NCBI GenBank assembly: GCA_009697105.1 | Contig: SIAQ01000015.1 | Location: 1 to 61,872 of the forward strand | Reading direction: 5' to 3' | Source: Gemmataceae bacterium | GTDB lineage: Bacteria; Planctomycetota; Planctomycetia; Gemmatales; Gemmataceae | Length of the DNA: 61,872 nucleotides | In this document: positions 52,454 through 61,554 of the stretch, in pieces | Layout: each line of letters opens with the position of its first letter | Numbering within the stretch: position 1 is the first letter of the stretch | Made by a program: the position numbers and the translations under genes | Notes under the pieces: generated by a model | The model's database searches: none | Told to the model about the DNA's origin: nothing | The model's input: only the letters and a program-made list of their open reading frames with translations

Positions 52454-52808
52454 CCTTGCTCTTAACGCGGGCTTCGCCCGCAACCCTAAAATGCGCATAT
52501 TTTCTCTGTGCCCGGCAGGAGATTGAATTGAAAACGAGTTTCATTTTTGACAACTTGCAAACCAGCGCTTTTCATCGCCCTGCCTGCTGGTCCGCTTTAT
52601 AGAGTTCGTTTCACCTGGAAAAATCCAAGGTTTGTTAGCCTCAATGAGGCATAAAGGTAAAACTCGTTTCTTCAATTATATGAACTTGAAACTTCTCCGC
52701 AAACGCAGGGGAAGTCCAGACGAAAGATACTATTCTATTTCTATTCCTTTTTTCCTCCGTCGCGGTAAACTCACGCATCGAAGAACGACGACCCAGGAGG
52801 AGGTTCCC
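52454..52808. other. Intergenic AT-richer stretch upstream of the HEAT gene
   Basis: No gene is recognised. Base composition is clearly lower in GC than the neighbours between 52520 and 52760, which would suit a promoter region for the HEAT-repeat gene. An in-frame ATG upstream at 52632 exists but has no ribosome binding site. Confidence 0.45.
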
Positions 52809-54003
52809 ATGTCCGTCCGACGCATCGAATCCATCGCCGCACTTTGCTTGCTCTGGTTCGTGCAACCGATCGCGGCCAAGACTGTCCCCGATTTGATCCA
52901 ACGATTGCAGGACGAACGTCCCGAAGCGCGGCGGCAGGCGATCGACGAACTGGCCAAAATCGGCCCAAAGGCGGAACCGGCCATTCCACGGTTGGCGAAA
53001 TTGCTCGAAGACGACCACAATGGGACCTACGCGCTTGACGCGTTGGTCAGCATTGGCGTCGCCTCCGTGCCCGCCCTGACGGACGTTTTGGCGAACAGCA
53101 AGAACGGCAACGCACGACGCTGGGCGGCCGTCGCCCTCGGCGAAATTGCGCCGAAGGCCAAACAGACATCCATTCCCGCGCTCGCGGCCGCGCTGACCGA
53201 TCCCGATCGGTCGGTGCGATCCTACAGCGCCAAGTCGCTTTCGAACTTTCGCGCCGACGCGAAACCAGCGCTGGCGGCTCTCGTGAAGGTTCTCGACGAT
53301 GAATACGTAGAGGCTCGCCAGCATGCCGCGTTGGCGTTGGGCCACATCGGTCCGGACGCCAAACCGGCCCGCGATGCGCTGACGAAGGCGCTCGGCGACA
53401 AGAGCTACATCGTTCAACTCCACGCCGCGTGGGCGCTCGAACGGATCGGACCGGAGGCGAAGTCCATCCCAGGACTCGTCGGCATCGTTCGCAACGGCCA
53501 TCCCCTGGCGACACGCGATCGAAGCGTTGATGCGCATCGGGCCGGCGGGCGACGACGCGATCGTGAAAGACGTCGTCCCGCTGCTCATCGATCAGGTGCA
53601 AGAGCCTGCATCCCAGGGGTTTGTCTTAGGTTGTTTGACAACGCTCGGTCCCAAAGCCAAAGCCGCCGTCCCGGCGCTGTGCAAGACGCTCAAGGACATG
53701 GAGTGGCTGGGCGGAAAGCTCGACGTCATCGGCTCTCTCGGCGCGATCGGGCCGGACGCCCGCGCTGCGGTTCCTGACTTGATCGAACTGGTCAAGAAGG
53801 AATTCGCGGACCTCGGCAGCGTCGAACGCGAACGATGGATTGAAATCCGCAACGAATCAGCATCGGCGCTCGGTCGAATCGGCGCCGACGCCAAAGCGGC
53901 CATTCCCGTTTTGCGCGAGATGATGAAGCAGGACGATTCGCCCCTCTTTCGCCGGCGAGCGACGGAAGCCATTCGCCTGATCGAAGCGGCCACGAAGCCA
54001 TGA
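52809..54003 (+). pseudogene. Exported HEAT-repeat protein with a single-base frameshift
   Basis: ATG 52809 with an excellent AGGAGG site starts a signal peptide (IAALCLLWFVQPIAA) and a run of HEAT/PBS-lyase-like repeats, each about 37 residues (RRQAIDELAKIGPKAEPAIP, AVALGEIAPKAKQTSIPALA, ALALGHIGPDAKPARDALTK). At the C run 53502-53505 the frame changes; removing one C restores HPWRHAIEALMRIGPAGDDA and the repeats then continue to TGA 54003 (ASALGRIGADAKAAIPVLRE). An unbroken protein would be about 397 residues. A homopolymer error in the assembly is as likely as a real mutation. HEAT repeats mediate protein binding. Confidence 0.8.
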
Positions 54004-54167
54004 AACGGGAAAAAAATGGGACAGACATTGAGGCCTGAAAATTTCCCTTGCAAGAAACGGCGTTCATGTGAGCGGCCAGTGCGTAGTCCCGCAACAGGTA
54101 GTAGAAGCACGGAGGGGGTGTCTCTATGTGAGCGCGACGAATGCGCGGTTCACTTGTTTGCTGCTGG

Positions 54168-57100
54168 TCACTTTCCATCTCCGATCACGCTCACATCCTT
54201 GAGCCGGATGTTTCCTTTCACCGCTCTCATTTGCGTGAGATCGAGCGACTGGCGATGGGTCTGCACGTAAAGGCCGACGAGCTTCAACGGGTAGTCGAGG
54301 ATGCTATCGGCATTGCTCTGCCACTGGCCGATGCCGGCGCCTGGTTCGATGTGCCGCGCGGGGGATTCTCTGGTTAGCGGAAAGGTGACGAAGCACCAGC
54401 CATCGAAGTCAATGGTGGCTTGATTGCCCCAGTCGCCGCCATCGAGGTCTTTGGAGGAGCACCAGCGCTCGCCCTTGGCATCCTCGATCTCCCAGAAAAT
54501 GCGACCCCAACTGCTGTCGCCTTTGACCCACACGCCAACGGTGTGTGGCTTGCCGGGAATGGGCAGCGGCTTCTTCAATCGCAGTGCGGTGGTTTCGCCG
54601 ACGACGTGCGGCACTTCGCCTTCGCGCTTAAGTTCCAGTTCGAGGCACGCGCCTTTCTCGGTGTCGTTTACCTGACGAAGGTCAAACTTACCTGGCCGCC
54701 GCAGCGGCGTGGCGATCGTTTTTTCATCGGAGACGAGTTGCCATTGGGCCAGGTCATCCATGCGACTGATGACCTGCGTCAGGGCGGGAGGCTGATGGTT
54801 TGGGAAGGCCCGCTTGCCTGCGGTGATCTTCGTCGCGGCACCCGGACTGATGATGTAGTTCACAGCACTGGCGGCAGTGATGGTGAGTCGCTTGCCTTTC
54901 GTTTTCAGCGAGCGCTCCCGTCCGTAAAACTCGACCTGCGTCACGGCGGTATCGGTTGGGAAATCCAATTCCATCTCGCACTCCCCGCGCGGCGTCCAGA
55001 GCGCGTAGATGCGATCGTTGCCTCGCTCGAACTCCAGTGCGTTCGCGCTCGATGAGCCGGTGGGCATCTGCCGAACGAGCTTTACGCTATCGAGCACCTT
55101 CGTGAGCGTGGCGAGTGCGACATAGGCGGGCTTCGGGTAGTGCAGTGGGTTGCGCTGACACAGTCCCGATGCTCCCCAGAGCGTGTCATAGTAGCAGTTG
55201 CCTACATCTTCGATCCCGGCTGGTGAGATTGTCGGGAAACGGTACGCGAGACCGATGAGCATATCGCGTGCATACCACTCCGCATGCCGCTGGGCGCCGA
55301 GGTCGCGCTCGGCGCGGCTAGTGTACTCAAAGCAGCCGGCCAATGGGATGTTGTCGTAGCCGAACTTCCGCGCGGTCTCGCCCATCAGCCAGATGCCTCC
55401 TGTGGTGTTCGGGTTGAGTTTTTCCGGCGCGATGGTCTGGCCAGTCGTTTCACTGCCGAGGTAGTCGATGAGTTCACGAGGGAAGCCGCGCCGCAGCAAC
55501 ACGGCGATCATGCCGGAGGAACCACCGCTGTTTCCCGCCATGATCTTGAGCTGAGGGAACTTGGCGCGAATGAATTTAGCGGCCTTCACTCCCAGCTCGA
55601 ACAGTTCATCTTCGCGCGCAGTGAGCGCGGCATTGGCCACATACTTCTCCCCATAGATCTCCGGAGGATAGACGCGCGGGTCGTAGCTCTCATGAAACAG
55701 GTTGATGTATTGGCAGTGGGGGAAGCGCTTCAACATCACGCCAATGGCCAGCTCGGCACGTTTCTCCGCTGCGGGCCAGTCCTTGAGATCTGCAAGGCGG
55801 AAGGGCCACTGGATCTGATTGAGCGAGAACTTCCATTCCGCAAAGTCCTTCTCGCTGGCTTTGGTCCAGGACATCGTCGTGCGCCGGAAGCCGGCCTTGA
55901 ACAACATCGGTCCAGCCACCGCCGGATCCTTGGTCGTGTTGTGGACACCACTGAACCACCAGGTGCCAAACGGCGATTCATAGCCAGCCGTGCGTGTGTC
56001 CTTGCCCAGAAGCGCAAAAGCTGCCTCGTGCTTGAGCAGAGTTTGTCCTTCGGCATCCGCGAGAGTCACGTTCAGTCCATACCAGCCGAGGTCCGGCATC
56101 GTAAGCGGCACGGTAATATCGGCTTCGCTGCCCACGGCTGCAAGCTCGACCGTCTTCGCCTTCTTGACGAGCACTCGGCCATCGATGCTCGTGATTTCCC
56201 AGCGCAATTCGTACCGTCCCGCGATGTTCGCCCGAAGGGCGAAGGTTGTCTCGGGCGTCTCATCGTTGTGGAAGATGTTGCCGGGCTGCGATTGTTTGAG
56301 CCGCAATTCCGCGGGAGCGCGTTCCAAAGTCACCCCGAAGATATGCACGGCGCTGGTCGAGGTCGCCAGCGGTATGCGCCGACGATCATTTTGCACGTCC
56401 AGCCCGCCGCACTTGCCAAGAAACTCGAAGTCGAGATACGGCCCGATTTTCATGGGAGCATACGAATCCTTCTGATCGGCAAGGATGTCCAGGATGTCGC
56501 CTGCCTTCAAATAAACCCGCACGAAATAGAGCGGCAAATTGATTGTTTTCTGGTCGGCGGTGGTGTATGGCACGCTGCCCACTATCTCGATGCCGTCGCC
56601 AGGTTTCTCGTCGCCTCGAGGCAGAGTGAGCGTCGTATCCGCGATGGCGCCGCCGCGGCCCCAGATGCCGAAACGGGTCAGCCGCGTGGTCAGCACGGGA
56701 TCTTTTTTGACATCCGGATCCACCGCGCACAGCACCCAGGCCCGATGATAAAACGCCTGCGGCACCGAGAAGTGCAGCGACTCCTTCATGCCGTCCAGCG
56801 ACGTGCGCGAAGTGTTCTCGTTTTTCTCCAGCCCCCGTCTTCCCTGCATGACCTTTGCCATGCCGACATCCGCATTGCCGGCGCCGTCCGCCACCACCAT
56901 CGGCACTTTTTTGACCTGCTGCGCACCAGGTTTCAGCGACACAGTACCGTCCTTCATCACGCCAGGTCGTGCGATACGCCGCACATCCAGCGGCAGGAAC
57001 ATGCCCGAGTTCGCGCGCGTGAACATCCGTGTGCTGCGCACTCCGCCGAAGGCCTCCAGTCTGAAACTCACCTCGCTGAGCCGGCTTTCACTCGCCACCC

Positions 57101-57587
57101 GACCGCAGTAGCGTCCATCCATCCACAACTCTGCCCCCGCAGCATTCGCACGTATTTCCAGCGGCACCCAGCACTCTGACGCAGCGGGCAGCGTCTCCCA
57201 CACCTTGGCCAGATCCGCCTGCTGGGCCTCTGTGTAGCGTTTGAGATACGGCCGACTGTGATATTGAAACCGCAAGTCCGCGCCGATGAACTCGATCCAG
57301 CCATCGGCCATCGGCACCATCTCCGGCGTCTTCTTGCCGTTTTTTTCCACAGTGCGCTTCAGCGTATCGGCTTTAACAGCGCCTAGCAGTGTCTGGGCTT
57401 TTCCATCGGCAAACTTGAACATCACGGCGAGCTTCCCCGTCCTGCCGACGCGTAACTCTGCCGCCACGGTATCGGCATCCTTCAAGGTGAGCGTCTGAGC
57501 TTGCAATAGCGCGGGCAGAAAGACCAGCGCGGCGAGCGTTGCCAGTGGCGCGAGCAACAGGGCTGCGAGGGTGATGAGGTGTTTCAT
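54168..57587 (-). CDS. Very large secreted protein with a TIM-barrel-like core
   Basis: 1139 residues with a signal peptide (LITLAALLLAPLATLAALVF). The N-terminal part (about 25-420) is beta-rich and contains a lectin-like segment. A central beta-sandwich (about 440-560) is followed by a barrel-like region (about 580-900). That region has possible catalytic acids in INLFHESYDPR and IDYLGSETTGQTI, as in clan GH-A hydrolases. The C terminus (about 960-1139) is another beta domain of carbohydrate-binding type. No specific family can be named. ATG 57587 starts the signal peptide; the longer upstream frame is not needed. Confidence 0.7.
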   Translation of the reverse strand: MKHLITLAALLLAPLATLAALVFLPALLQAQTLTLKDADTVAAELRVGRTGKLAVMFKFADGKAQTLLGAVKADTLKRTVEKNGKKTPEMVPMADGWIEFIGADLRFQYHSRPYLKRYTEAQQADLAKVWETLPAASECWVPLEIRANAAGAELWMDGRYCGRVASESRLSEVSFRLEAFGGVRSTRMFTRANSGMFLPLDVRRIARPGVMKDGTVSLKPGAQQVKKVPMVVADGAGNADVGMAKVMQGRRGLEKNENTSRTSLDGMKESLHFSVPQAFYHRAWVLCAVDPDVKKDPVLTTRLTRFGIWGRGGAIADTTLTLPRGDEKPGDGIEIVGSVPYTTADQKTINLPLYFVRVYLKAGDILDILADQKDSYAPMKIGPYLDFEFLGKCGGLDVQNDRRRIPLATSTSAVHIFGVTLERAPAELRLKQSQPGNIFHNDETPETTFALRANIAGRYELRWEITSIDGRVLVKKAKTVELAAVGSEADITVPLTMPDLGWYGLNVTLADAEGQTLLKHEAAFALLGKDTRTAGYESPFGTWWFSGVHNTTKDPAVAGPMLFKAGFRRTTMSWTKASEKDFAEWKFSLNQIQWPFRLADLKDWPAAEKRAELAIGVMLKRFPHCQYINLFHESYDPRVYPPEIYGEKYVANAALTAREDELFELGVKAAKFIRAKFPQLKIMAGNSGGSSGMIAVLLRRGFPRELIDYLGSETTGQTIAPEKLNPNTTGGIWLMGETARKFGYDNIPLAGCFEYTSRAERDLGAQRHAEWYARDMLIGLAYRFPTISPAGIEDVGNCYYDTLWGASGLCQRNPLHYPKPAYVALATLTKVLDSVKLVRQMPTGSSSANALEFERGNDRIYALWTPRGECEMELDFPTDTAVTQVEFYGRERSLKTKGKRLTITAASAVNYIISPGAATKITAGKRAFPNHQPPALTQVISRMDDLAQWQLVSDEKTIATPLRRPGKFDLRQVNDTEKGACLELELKREGEVPHVVGETTALRLKKPLPIPGKPHTVGVWVKGDSSWGRIFWEIEDAKGERWCSSKDLDGGDWGNQATIDFDGWCFVTFPLTRESPARHIEPGAGIGQWQSNADSILDYPLKLVGLYVQTHRQSLDLTQMRAVKGNIRLKDVSVIGDGK

Positions 57588-57966
57588 GCGGCGGTATAGT
57601 CCGCGGCAATAGCGCAGGTTGCTGTCACCAAGAAAAGTGAGCATCGAGAGTCCTTCCGGTGGGGTGCCGGCAAGCGGGAGGTTGGGTGATGATACCAGAT
57701 GATTCGGTGAATGCAAGGCGTTCGTGCCGTGATGGGTTCAGGGCACGGTTCAGGGTTCGCCCGACCGCTTCCACGCGGCCGAAGCACCTCGTCTACTGCC
57801 AAGCAAGGTTTTTTGCAACGGATATAACCTGGGTGGATCGTGAAGAAAAGCGTTACGGCCCTCGTCGCCGAGAGTATACTACCTTCCACAGTCAGTACGC
57901 CCCACCCCCGCGGCGCGAAGCGTTTTTTCTTCCACCGTCGCATTCGTTTAAGGAAGGCTTCCAGCC
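57588..57966. other. Intergenic region between divergent genes
   Basis: No complete gene is seen. It should hold the promoters of the large secreted protein (minus) and of the disrupted gene starting at 57967 (plus). AAGGAAGG at 57951-57958 is a good ribosome binding site for the latter. Confidence 0.45.
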
Positions 57967-58014
57967 ATGCTTAACACTAACACGTCAGCAACAGTCGTCC
58001 TCACGCTGGCGTTG
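57967..58014 (+). pseudogene. Start of a disrupted gene (signal-peptide remnant)
   Basis: ATG 57967 after AAGGAAGG begins a signal-like peptide (MLNTNTSATVVLTLAL) that ends after 16 codons at a TGA formed by the edge of the MITE-like element (58015). It is probably the 5' end of the amidohydrolase gene whose 3' part resumes at 58203. The intervening coding sequence is missing. Confidence 0.5.
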
Positions 58015-58206
58015 TGATGAGCGACAATTATTTTTGTGTCTAACGACAATTATCGGAATGACGCAAGTTGTCGCAGCGTGGCAATGTTTTTCTCGTCCAA
58101 TACGCCCTCAGCTAGCGGCGCAGGGCGTATTGGACGAGAAAAGCATGCTGGGAGTTAAGGCGAGTCGGTAATTGTCGCTGACCGGAAAAATAGTTGTCGC
58201 CAATCA
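58015..58206. mobile_element. MITE-like element with subterminal repeats
   Basis: A 192-bp element. Its ends (58015-58053 and 58168-58206, read inward) match at about 29 of 39 positions, and each contains two GCGACAA-type boxes around TATTTTT. Inside is a perfect 21-bp inverted repeat (58088-58108 and 58122-58142, core CTCGTCCAATACGCCCT). It has no coding capacity. It separates a signal-peptide remnant from the 3' fragment of an amidohydrolase, so it probably caused or accompanied the gene loss. The parent transposon family is not identified. Confidence 0.65.
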
Positions 58207-58753
58207 GGACCAGCACGACAAGAATCCCAAAATGCCGAGCTAGGAAGAACTGATCCGCCAGCGCGACGCCGTGCTCAAGAAGCATCCCAAAACGATCATC
58301 ATCGGCGCCCATATCGGCAGCATGACTTTCGAACTGCAAAAGCTAGCCGAGACTTTCGACCGCTATCCGAATTTCCACATCGACACTTCGGCCCGGCTAC
58401 GCATCCTGGGCCGGCTCAATCCCAAGGCAGTCCGAGATTTCTTCGTGAAGTACCAAGATCGCATTCTGATCGGCACCGACTCCAGCGTGCTGTCTGGCGT
58501 CCGCGAGGGCGATGCTGACGGGATCAAGAAATGGCAAGACAGAACGGCTCGTTTCTACAGCCGACACCTGGAATACTTCGAGACGGACCATATCAATCTG
58601 ATGGAGCCCTACGGCTATGCGAAGGATTGGCTTCGCCTGGCGGGCGCCAAGCTTCCTCCTGACGTGCTGGAGAAGTTCTACCACGGCAATGCCGAGCGTC
58701 TGATCCCGGCCTTGCGACCGAAGCCGGCCGAGCGAAAACCGGCTTCACCCTGA
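58207..58753 (+). pseudogene. 3' fragment of an amidohydrolase-family gene
   Basis: The frame reads KNPKMPS, then TAG (58241-58243), then EELIRQRDAVLKKHPKTIII, and runs to TGA 58753. GAHIGSMTFELQKLAE, HIDTSARLRILG, RILIGTDS and FYHGNAERLIPAL match the C-terminal half of TIM-barrel amidohydrolases (type 2). The metal/catalytic Asp is in IGTDSS, but the N-terminal HxH motif is lost. An internal GTG at 58271 could start a 160-residue product, but it would be a partial barrel. It lies directly beside the MITE-like element. Confidence 0.75.
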
Positions 58754-58814
58754 TCCCAACGGTCAGCCTTGTTCGACGGAAATGGCGTCAACATATTTGC
58801 CAAATGGAGACATC

Positions 58815-61349
58815 ATGAGGTTATTTCGATCCTTCCTCGTTTTGCTTTGTCTCGCATCACCCTGCTACGCGGGAGACAAAATCTTCAAAGAACCGCCTCA
58901 CGCCGCAGGAATGGGCGAGAAAATAACCTTGAGCTTCGCCGTGACGGAAGCCATCGATGTGGAAATCGCCGTGCTCGATGGCAAAGGCAGAATCGTTCGG
59001 CACCTGGCAGCCGGCGTCCTGGGAGGCAAGAACCCGCCGCCCGCGCCGTTGCAACCGGGGCTGGCGCAGAAAATCCTGTGGGACGGCAAAGACGATCTGG
59101 GTAAACCTGCCCAGGGCGGCGCCTTTCAATTCCGCCTGCGCGCGGGAACCTCCGTGCAGTTCGGCCGACTGATCGGCGACAGTCCGTATACCGGAAGCGT
59201 CGTCTCCATGCCTTACCGCGCCCCAGTTAACGGCCTGGTCACGGACGCTGATGGCAACCTTTTCGTCCTGATGATGTCCGCGGTCGGCAGCCACGGCAAC
59301 TCCGGCATGTGGCCTTGGCACCTGCGCAAGTTCGATCGCGACGGCAACTACCTCAGAACCGTCCTGCCGTACCCGCCCTCAACCCGGCCCGACAAGGCCA
59401 GCGGCTTTCGCCTCCTGGGCGTGCCCGATCAGTTTGTGCCGTCGCTGTACACAAGCCTGTATCCAGTCTTTGCCGTCCTGGGCAATGAGATCGTGCCACG
59501 CTTGCACAAGGGACGAATCGCCTTTGTCCACAGTGAAACCCGACAGATGAATTTTCTGACGCTCGACGGCAACAATCAACTCAAGACGACAACGATGTGG
59601 CCGGCCGCGTCCAAGCTGAAGTGTCCCAACTGGCTCGACATCCAGACGGCATTCTCCGCGGATGGCCGATATGCCTATTACGCCAACGTCGCCGGCACCG
59701 CCTATGACGGCAAGCAGCCGGGCGACATCGATCGCGATTGGCCGCAGGGCCGCATCTATCGCCAGGATCTGACGCAGGCAGATTCGGTCCCGGAAAAATT
59801 TTTCGACCTGACGCTGCCCGACTGGGAGACGTCCAAGTACTGGATGCCCAGCGCCTGGGACAAGAAGACCGCGTCGGCCGGCATCGACGTGGACGCCAAG
59901 GGCAATGTGCTGGTATGTGATCTGGTCAATCACCAGGTCGTCGAAATCAGTCCAAACGGCAAACAGTTGAGTGCCACGCCGGCGCCCTGGCCTGATCGCG
60001 TGCTTGTGTCACGCAAAACCGGCGACCTGTATGTGATCTCGCGCAAGGTTTCGCGCGGCGCCGTCCCTTCCGGTACACTGACCAAGATCACCGGCCGTGG
60101 CAAGGACGCCAAGATCGTCGCGGAAATGTCACTGGCGGGAACCATCGGCGGCGCCTACACGCTCGATGAGACCGGCAAGCTACCCGTCCTCTGGCTTGCC
60201 GGCAACGTCCCGCTCGACAAGAAGATCGCGGAGGTGACGGTTAGCAAGCTCGTTCGCATCGAGGATCGTGGCGAACAACTCGTCGTCACCGGCGACCAAT
60301 TCCTCAACCGCGACGCCAATGCGATTGGCTTCGTCTCGTATATGGCTGTCGATCGCGAGGCGGAACTGGTCTATGTGACCCGAAGCGGTACTCTGGTTTG
60401 GCGTTATCACGGCGAAACCGGCAAGGGGGAAACGCTGCCGATCAAGGCAGTGGACATCGCCATCGGTCCCGGCGGTGATATCTACGCCTGGGGCACCGGC
60501 AGCTGGGAGGGACCCATCGCACGCTACGGTCGCGATGCGCAACCCAAGCCGCTCGAGGCGACCGGCAAGCACCTCTTCGGTTTCCTTTCTGGTCGTGCCG
60601 GGCGCGGTCAGAGCGTGTGCGGACTCGACGTTGACCTCAACGGCCGCGTTTACGCAACCTTCGGAAGCAATGACTGCCATGTGCGTGTATACGACGAGAA
60701 GGGCAAGCTGGTCGATTTCCCGCGCAAGCAAAAATTCGCGATTGAAGCGGGCCGCGGCGATGTCCCCGCAGCGGTCACCGGCGCCGTCGGATACGGCGGC
60801 AGCGTCCGCGTCGATCACGCCGGCAATATCTATCTCCTTCAGCAAGGGGTTCCGAAAGACTTCCCCGTGCCGGCAGGTTTCGAGAAAGACGAAGGCTATC
60901 GCAATTCGCTCGGCACCATCTACAAGTTCCCTCCGACAGGCGGCGAAGTCAAGGCGGTCAACCATACCGTGAAGGAAGTGATCGGTGCCGTGGCCAAGTA
61001 CGCCGGCTGCGGACCGATCAGCCGCTGGAACGCTGTGGGTTCCTGCGCCTGCACTCGCCCACGCTTTGACGTCGATGGTTTCGGCCGGCTCTACATCCCC
61101 AACGCCATCACGTTCTCGGTCTCCATGCGCGACAACGCCGACAACGAAATCGTGTCCTTCGGCGGCTACGGCAACTACGATTGCCAGGGACCCAAGAGCA
61201 AAGAACCGACGCCGACGATCCCGCTCGGCTGGCCCGTGACTGCCGGCGTGAGCGATCGTTTCATTTACGTCGGCGATGCTCTGAACCATCGCGTTGTGAG
61301 GGTCGATAAGAAGTATGCGGCGGCGGTCACGGTCAACGTCGCGCCTTAA
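58815..61349 (+). CDS. Large secreted beta-propeller protein with FlgD-like Ig domain
   Basis: 844 residues with a signal peptide (MRLFRSFLVLLCLASPCYAG). Residues about 35-125 form a FlgD-like Ig domain (EIAVLDGKGRIVRHL, ILWDGKDDLGKPAQGGAFQF). The remainder is a long multi-bladed propeller of NHL type (GLVTDADGNLFVLM, GIDVDAKGNVLVCDLVNHQV, PRFDVDGFGRLYIPNA, VGDALNHRVVRVDKKY). Cys pairs near the end (GCGPISRWNAVGSCACTRP) may form disulfides. ATG 58815 has GGAGA upstream. Function unknown; the architecture suits extracellular or periplasmic binding. Confidence 0.85.
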   Translation: MRLFRSFLVLLCLASPCYAGDKIFKEPPHAAGMGEKITLSFAVTEAIDVEIAVLDGKGRIVRHLAAGVLGGKNPPPAPLQPGLAQKILWDGKDDLGKPAQGGAFQFRLRAGTSVQFGRLIGDSPYTGSVVSMPYRAPVNGLVTDADGNLFVLMMSAVGSHGNSGMWPWHLRKFDRDGNYLRTVLPYPPSTRPDKASGFRLLGVPDQFVPSLYTSLYPVFAVLGNEIVPRLHKGRIAFVHSETRQMNFLTLDGNNQLKTTTMWPAASKLKCPNWLDIQTAFSADGRYAYYANVAGTAYDGKQPGDIDRDWPQGRIYRQDLTQADSVPEKFFDLTLPDWETSKYWMPSAWDKKTASAGIDVDAKGNVLVCDLVNHQVVEISPNGKQLSATPAPWPDRVLVSRKTGDLYVISRKVSRGAVPSGTLTKITGRGKDAKIVAEMSLAGTIGGAYTLDETGKLPVLWLAGNVPLDKKIAEVTVSKLVRIEDRGEQLVVTGDQFLNRDANAIGFVSYMAVDREAELVYVTRSGTLVWRYHGETGKGETLPIKAVDIAIGPGGDIYAWGTGSWEGPIARYGRDAQPKPLEATGKHLFGFLSGRAGRGQSVCGLDVDLNGRVYATFGSNDCHVRVYDEKGKLVDFPRKQKFAIEAGRGDVPAAVTGAVGYGGSVRVDHAGNIYLLQQGVPKDFPVPAGFEKDEGYRNSLGTIYKFPPTGGEVKAVNHTVKEVIGAVAKYAGCGPISRWNAVGSCACTRPRFDVDGFGRLYIPNAITFSVSMRDNADNEIVSFGGYGNYDCQGPKSKEPTPTIPLGWPVTAGVSDRFIYVGDALNHRVVRVDKKYAAAVTVNVAP

Positions 61350-61382
61350 CGCCCGCTTGAAACCATCACGACGGAAATCGTC

Positions 61383-61554
61383 ATGAAAACAATTGCTGTT
61401 GCCTGGGTTGACTGGGCTTGTCCTGGTCACGGCAGTCTGGCTAGCGTCTGGGCAGGCAGTCTCGCCGACCAAGATTTCCTGGAATGGGAATCTCGCGACC
61501 ATCGAATGGACCGAGCCGCTCGTCGATCCCAAACTGGCCGAAACTGTTCCATAA
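61383..61554 (+). pseudogene. Truncated, frameshifted signal-peptide gene fragment
   Basis: ATG 61383 opens MKT, and after a one-base shift near 61392 the sequence reads LLLPGLTGLVLVTAVWLASG, then SPTKISWNGNLATIEW, before TAA 61552-61554. This looks like the beginning of an exported protein cut off where integrase-related sequence begins. It follows the propeller gene by 34 bases. Confidence 0.5.

Noticed and set aside
54004..54167. Possible transposase or intron relic (GGGACAGACATT, GCACGGAGGGGGTG)
   Set aside because: The motifs recall mobile-element ends, but the stretch is only 164 bases, without a pairable partner or coding remnant, so no call can be supported.
55284..57179. A 631-codon open frame on the plus strand
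   Set aside because: Antisense to the large secreted protein at 54168-57587; its translation is rich in Arg, His and Pro and shows no domain.
8958..58243. Genome-wide recoding of TAG as an amino acid
   Set aside because: Only two genes have a suggestive in-frame TAG, one of them otherwise destroyed, and TAG also ends good genes here, for instance the anti-sigma gene at 37149-37151. Mutation or sequencing error is simpler.
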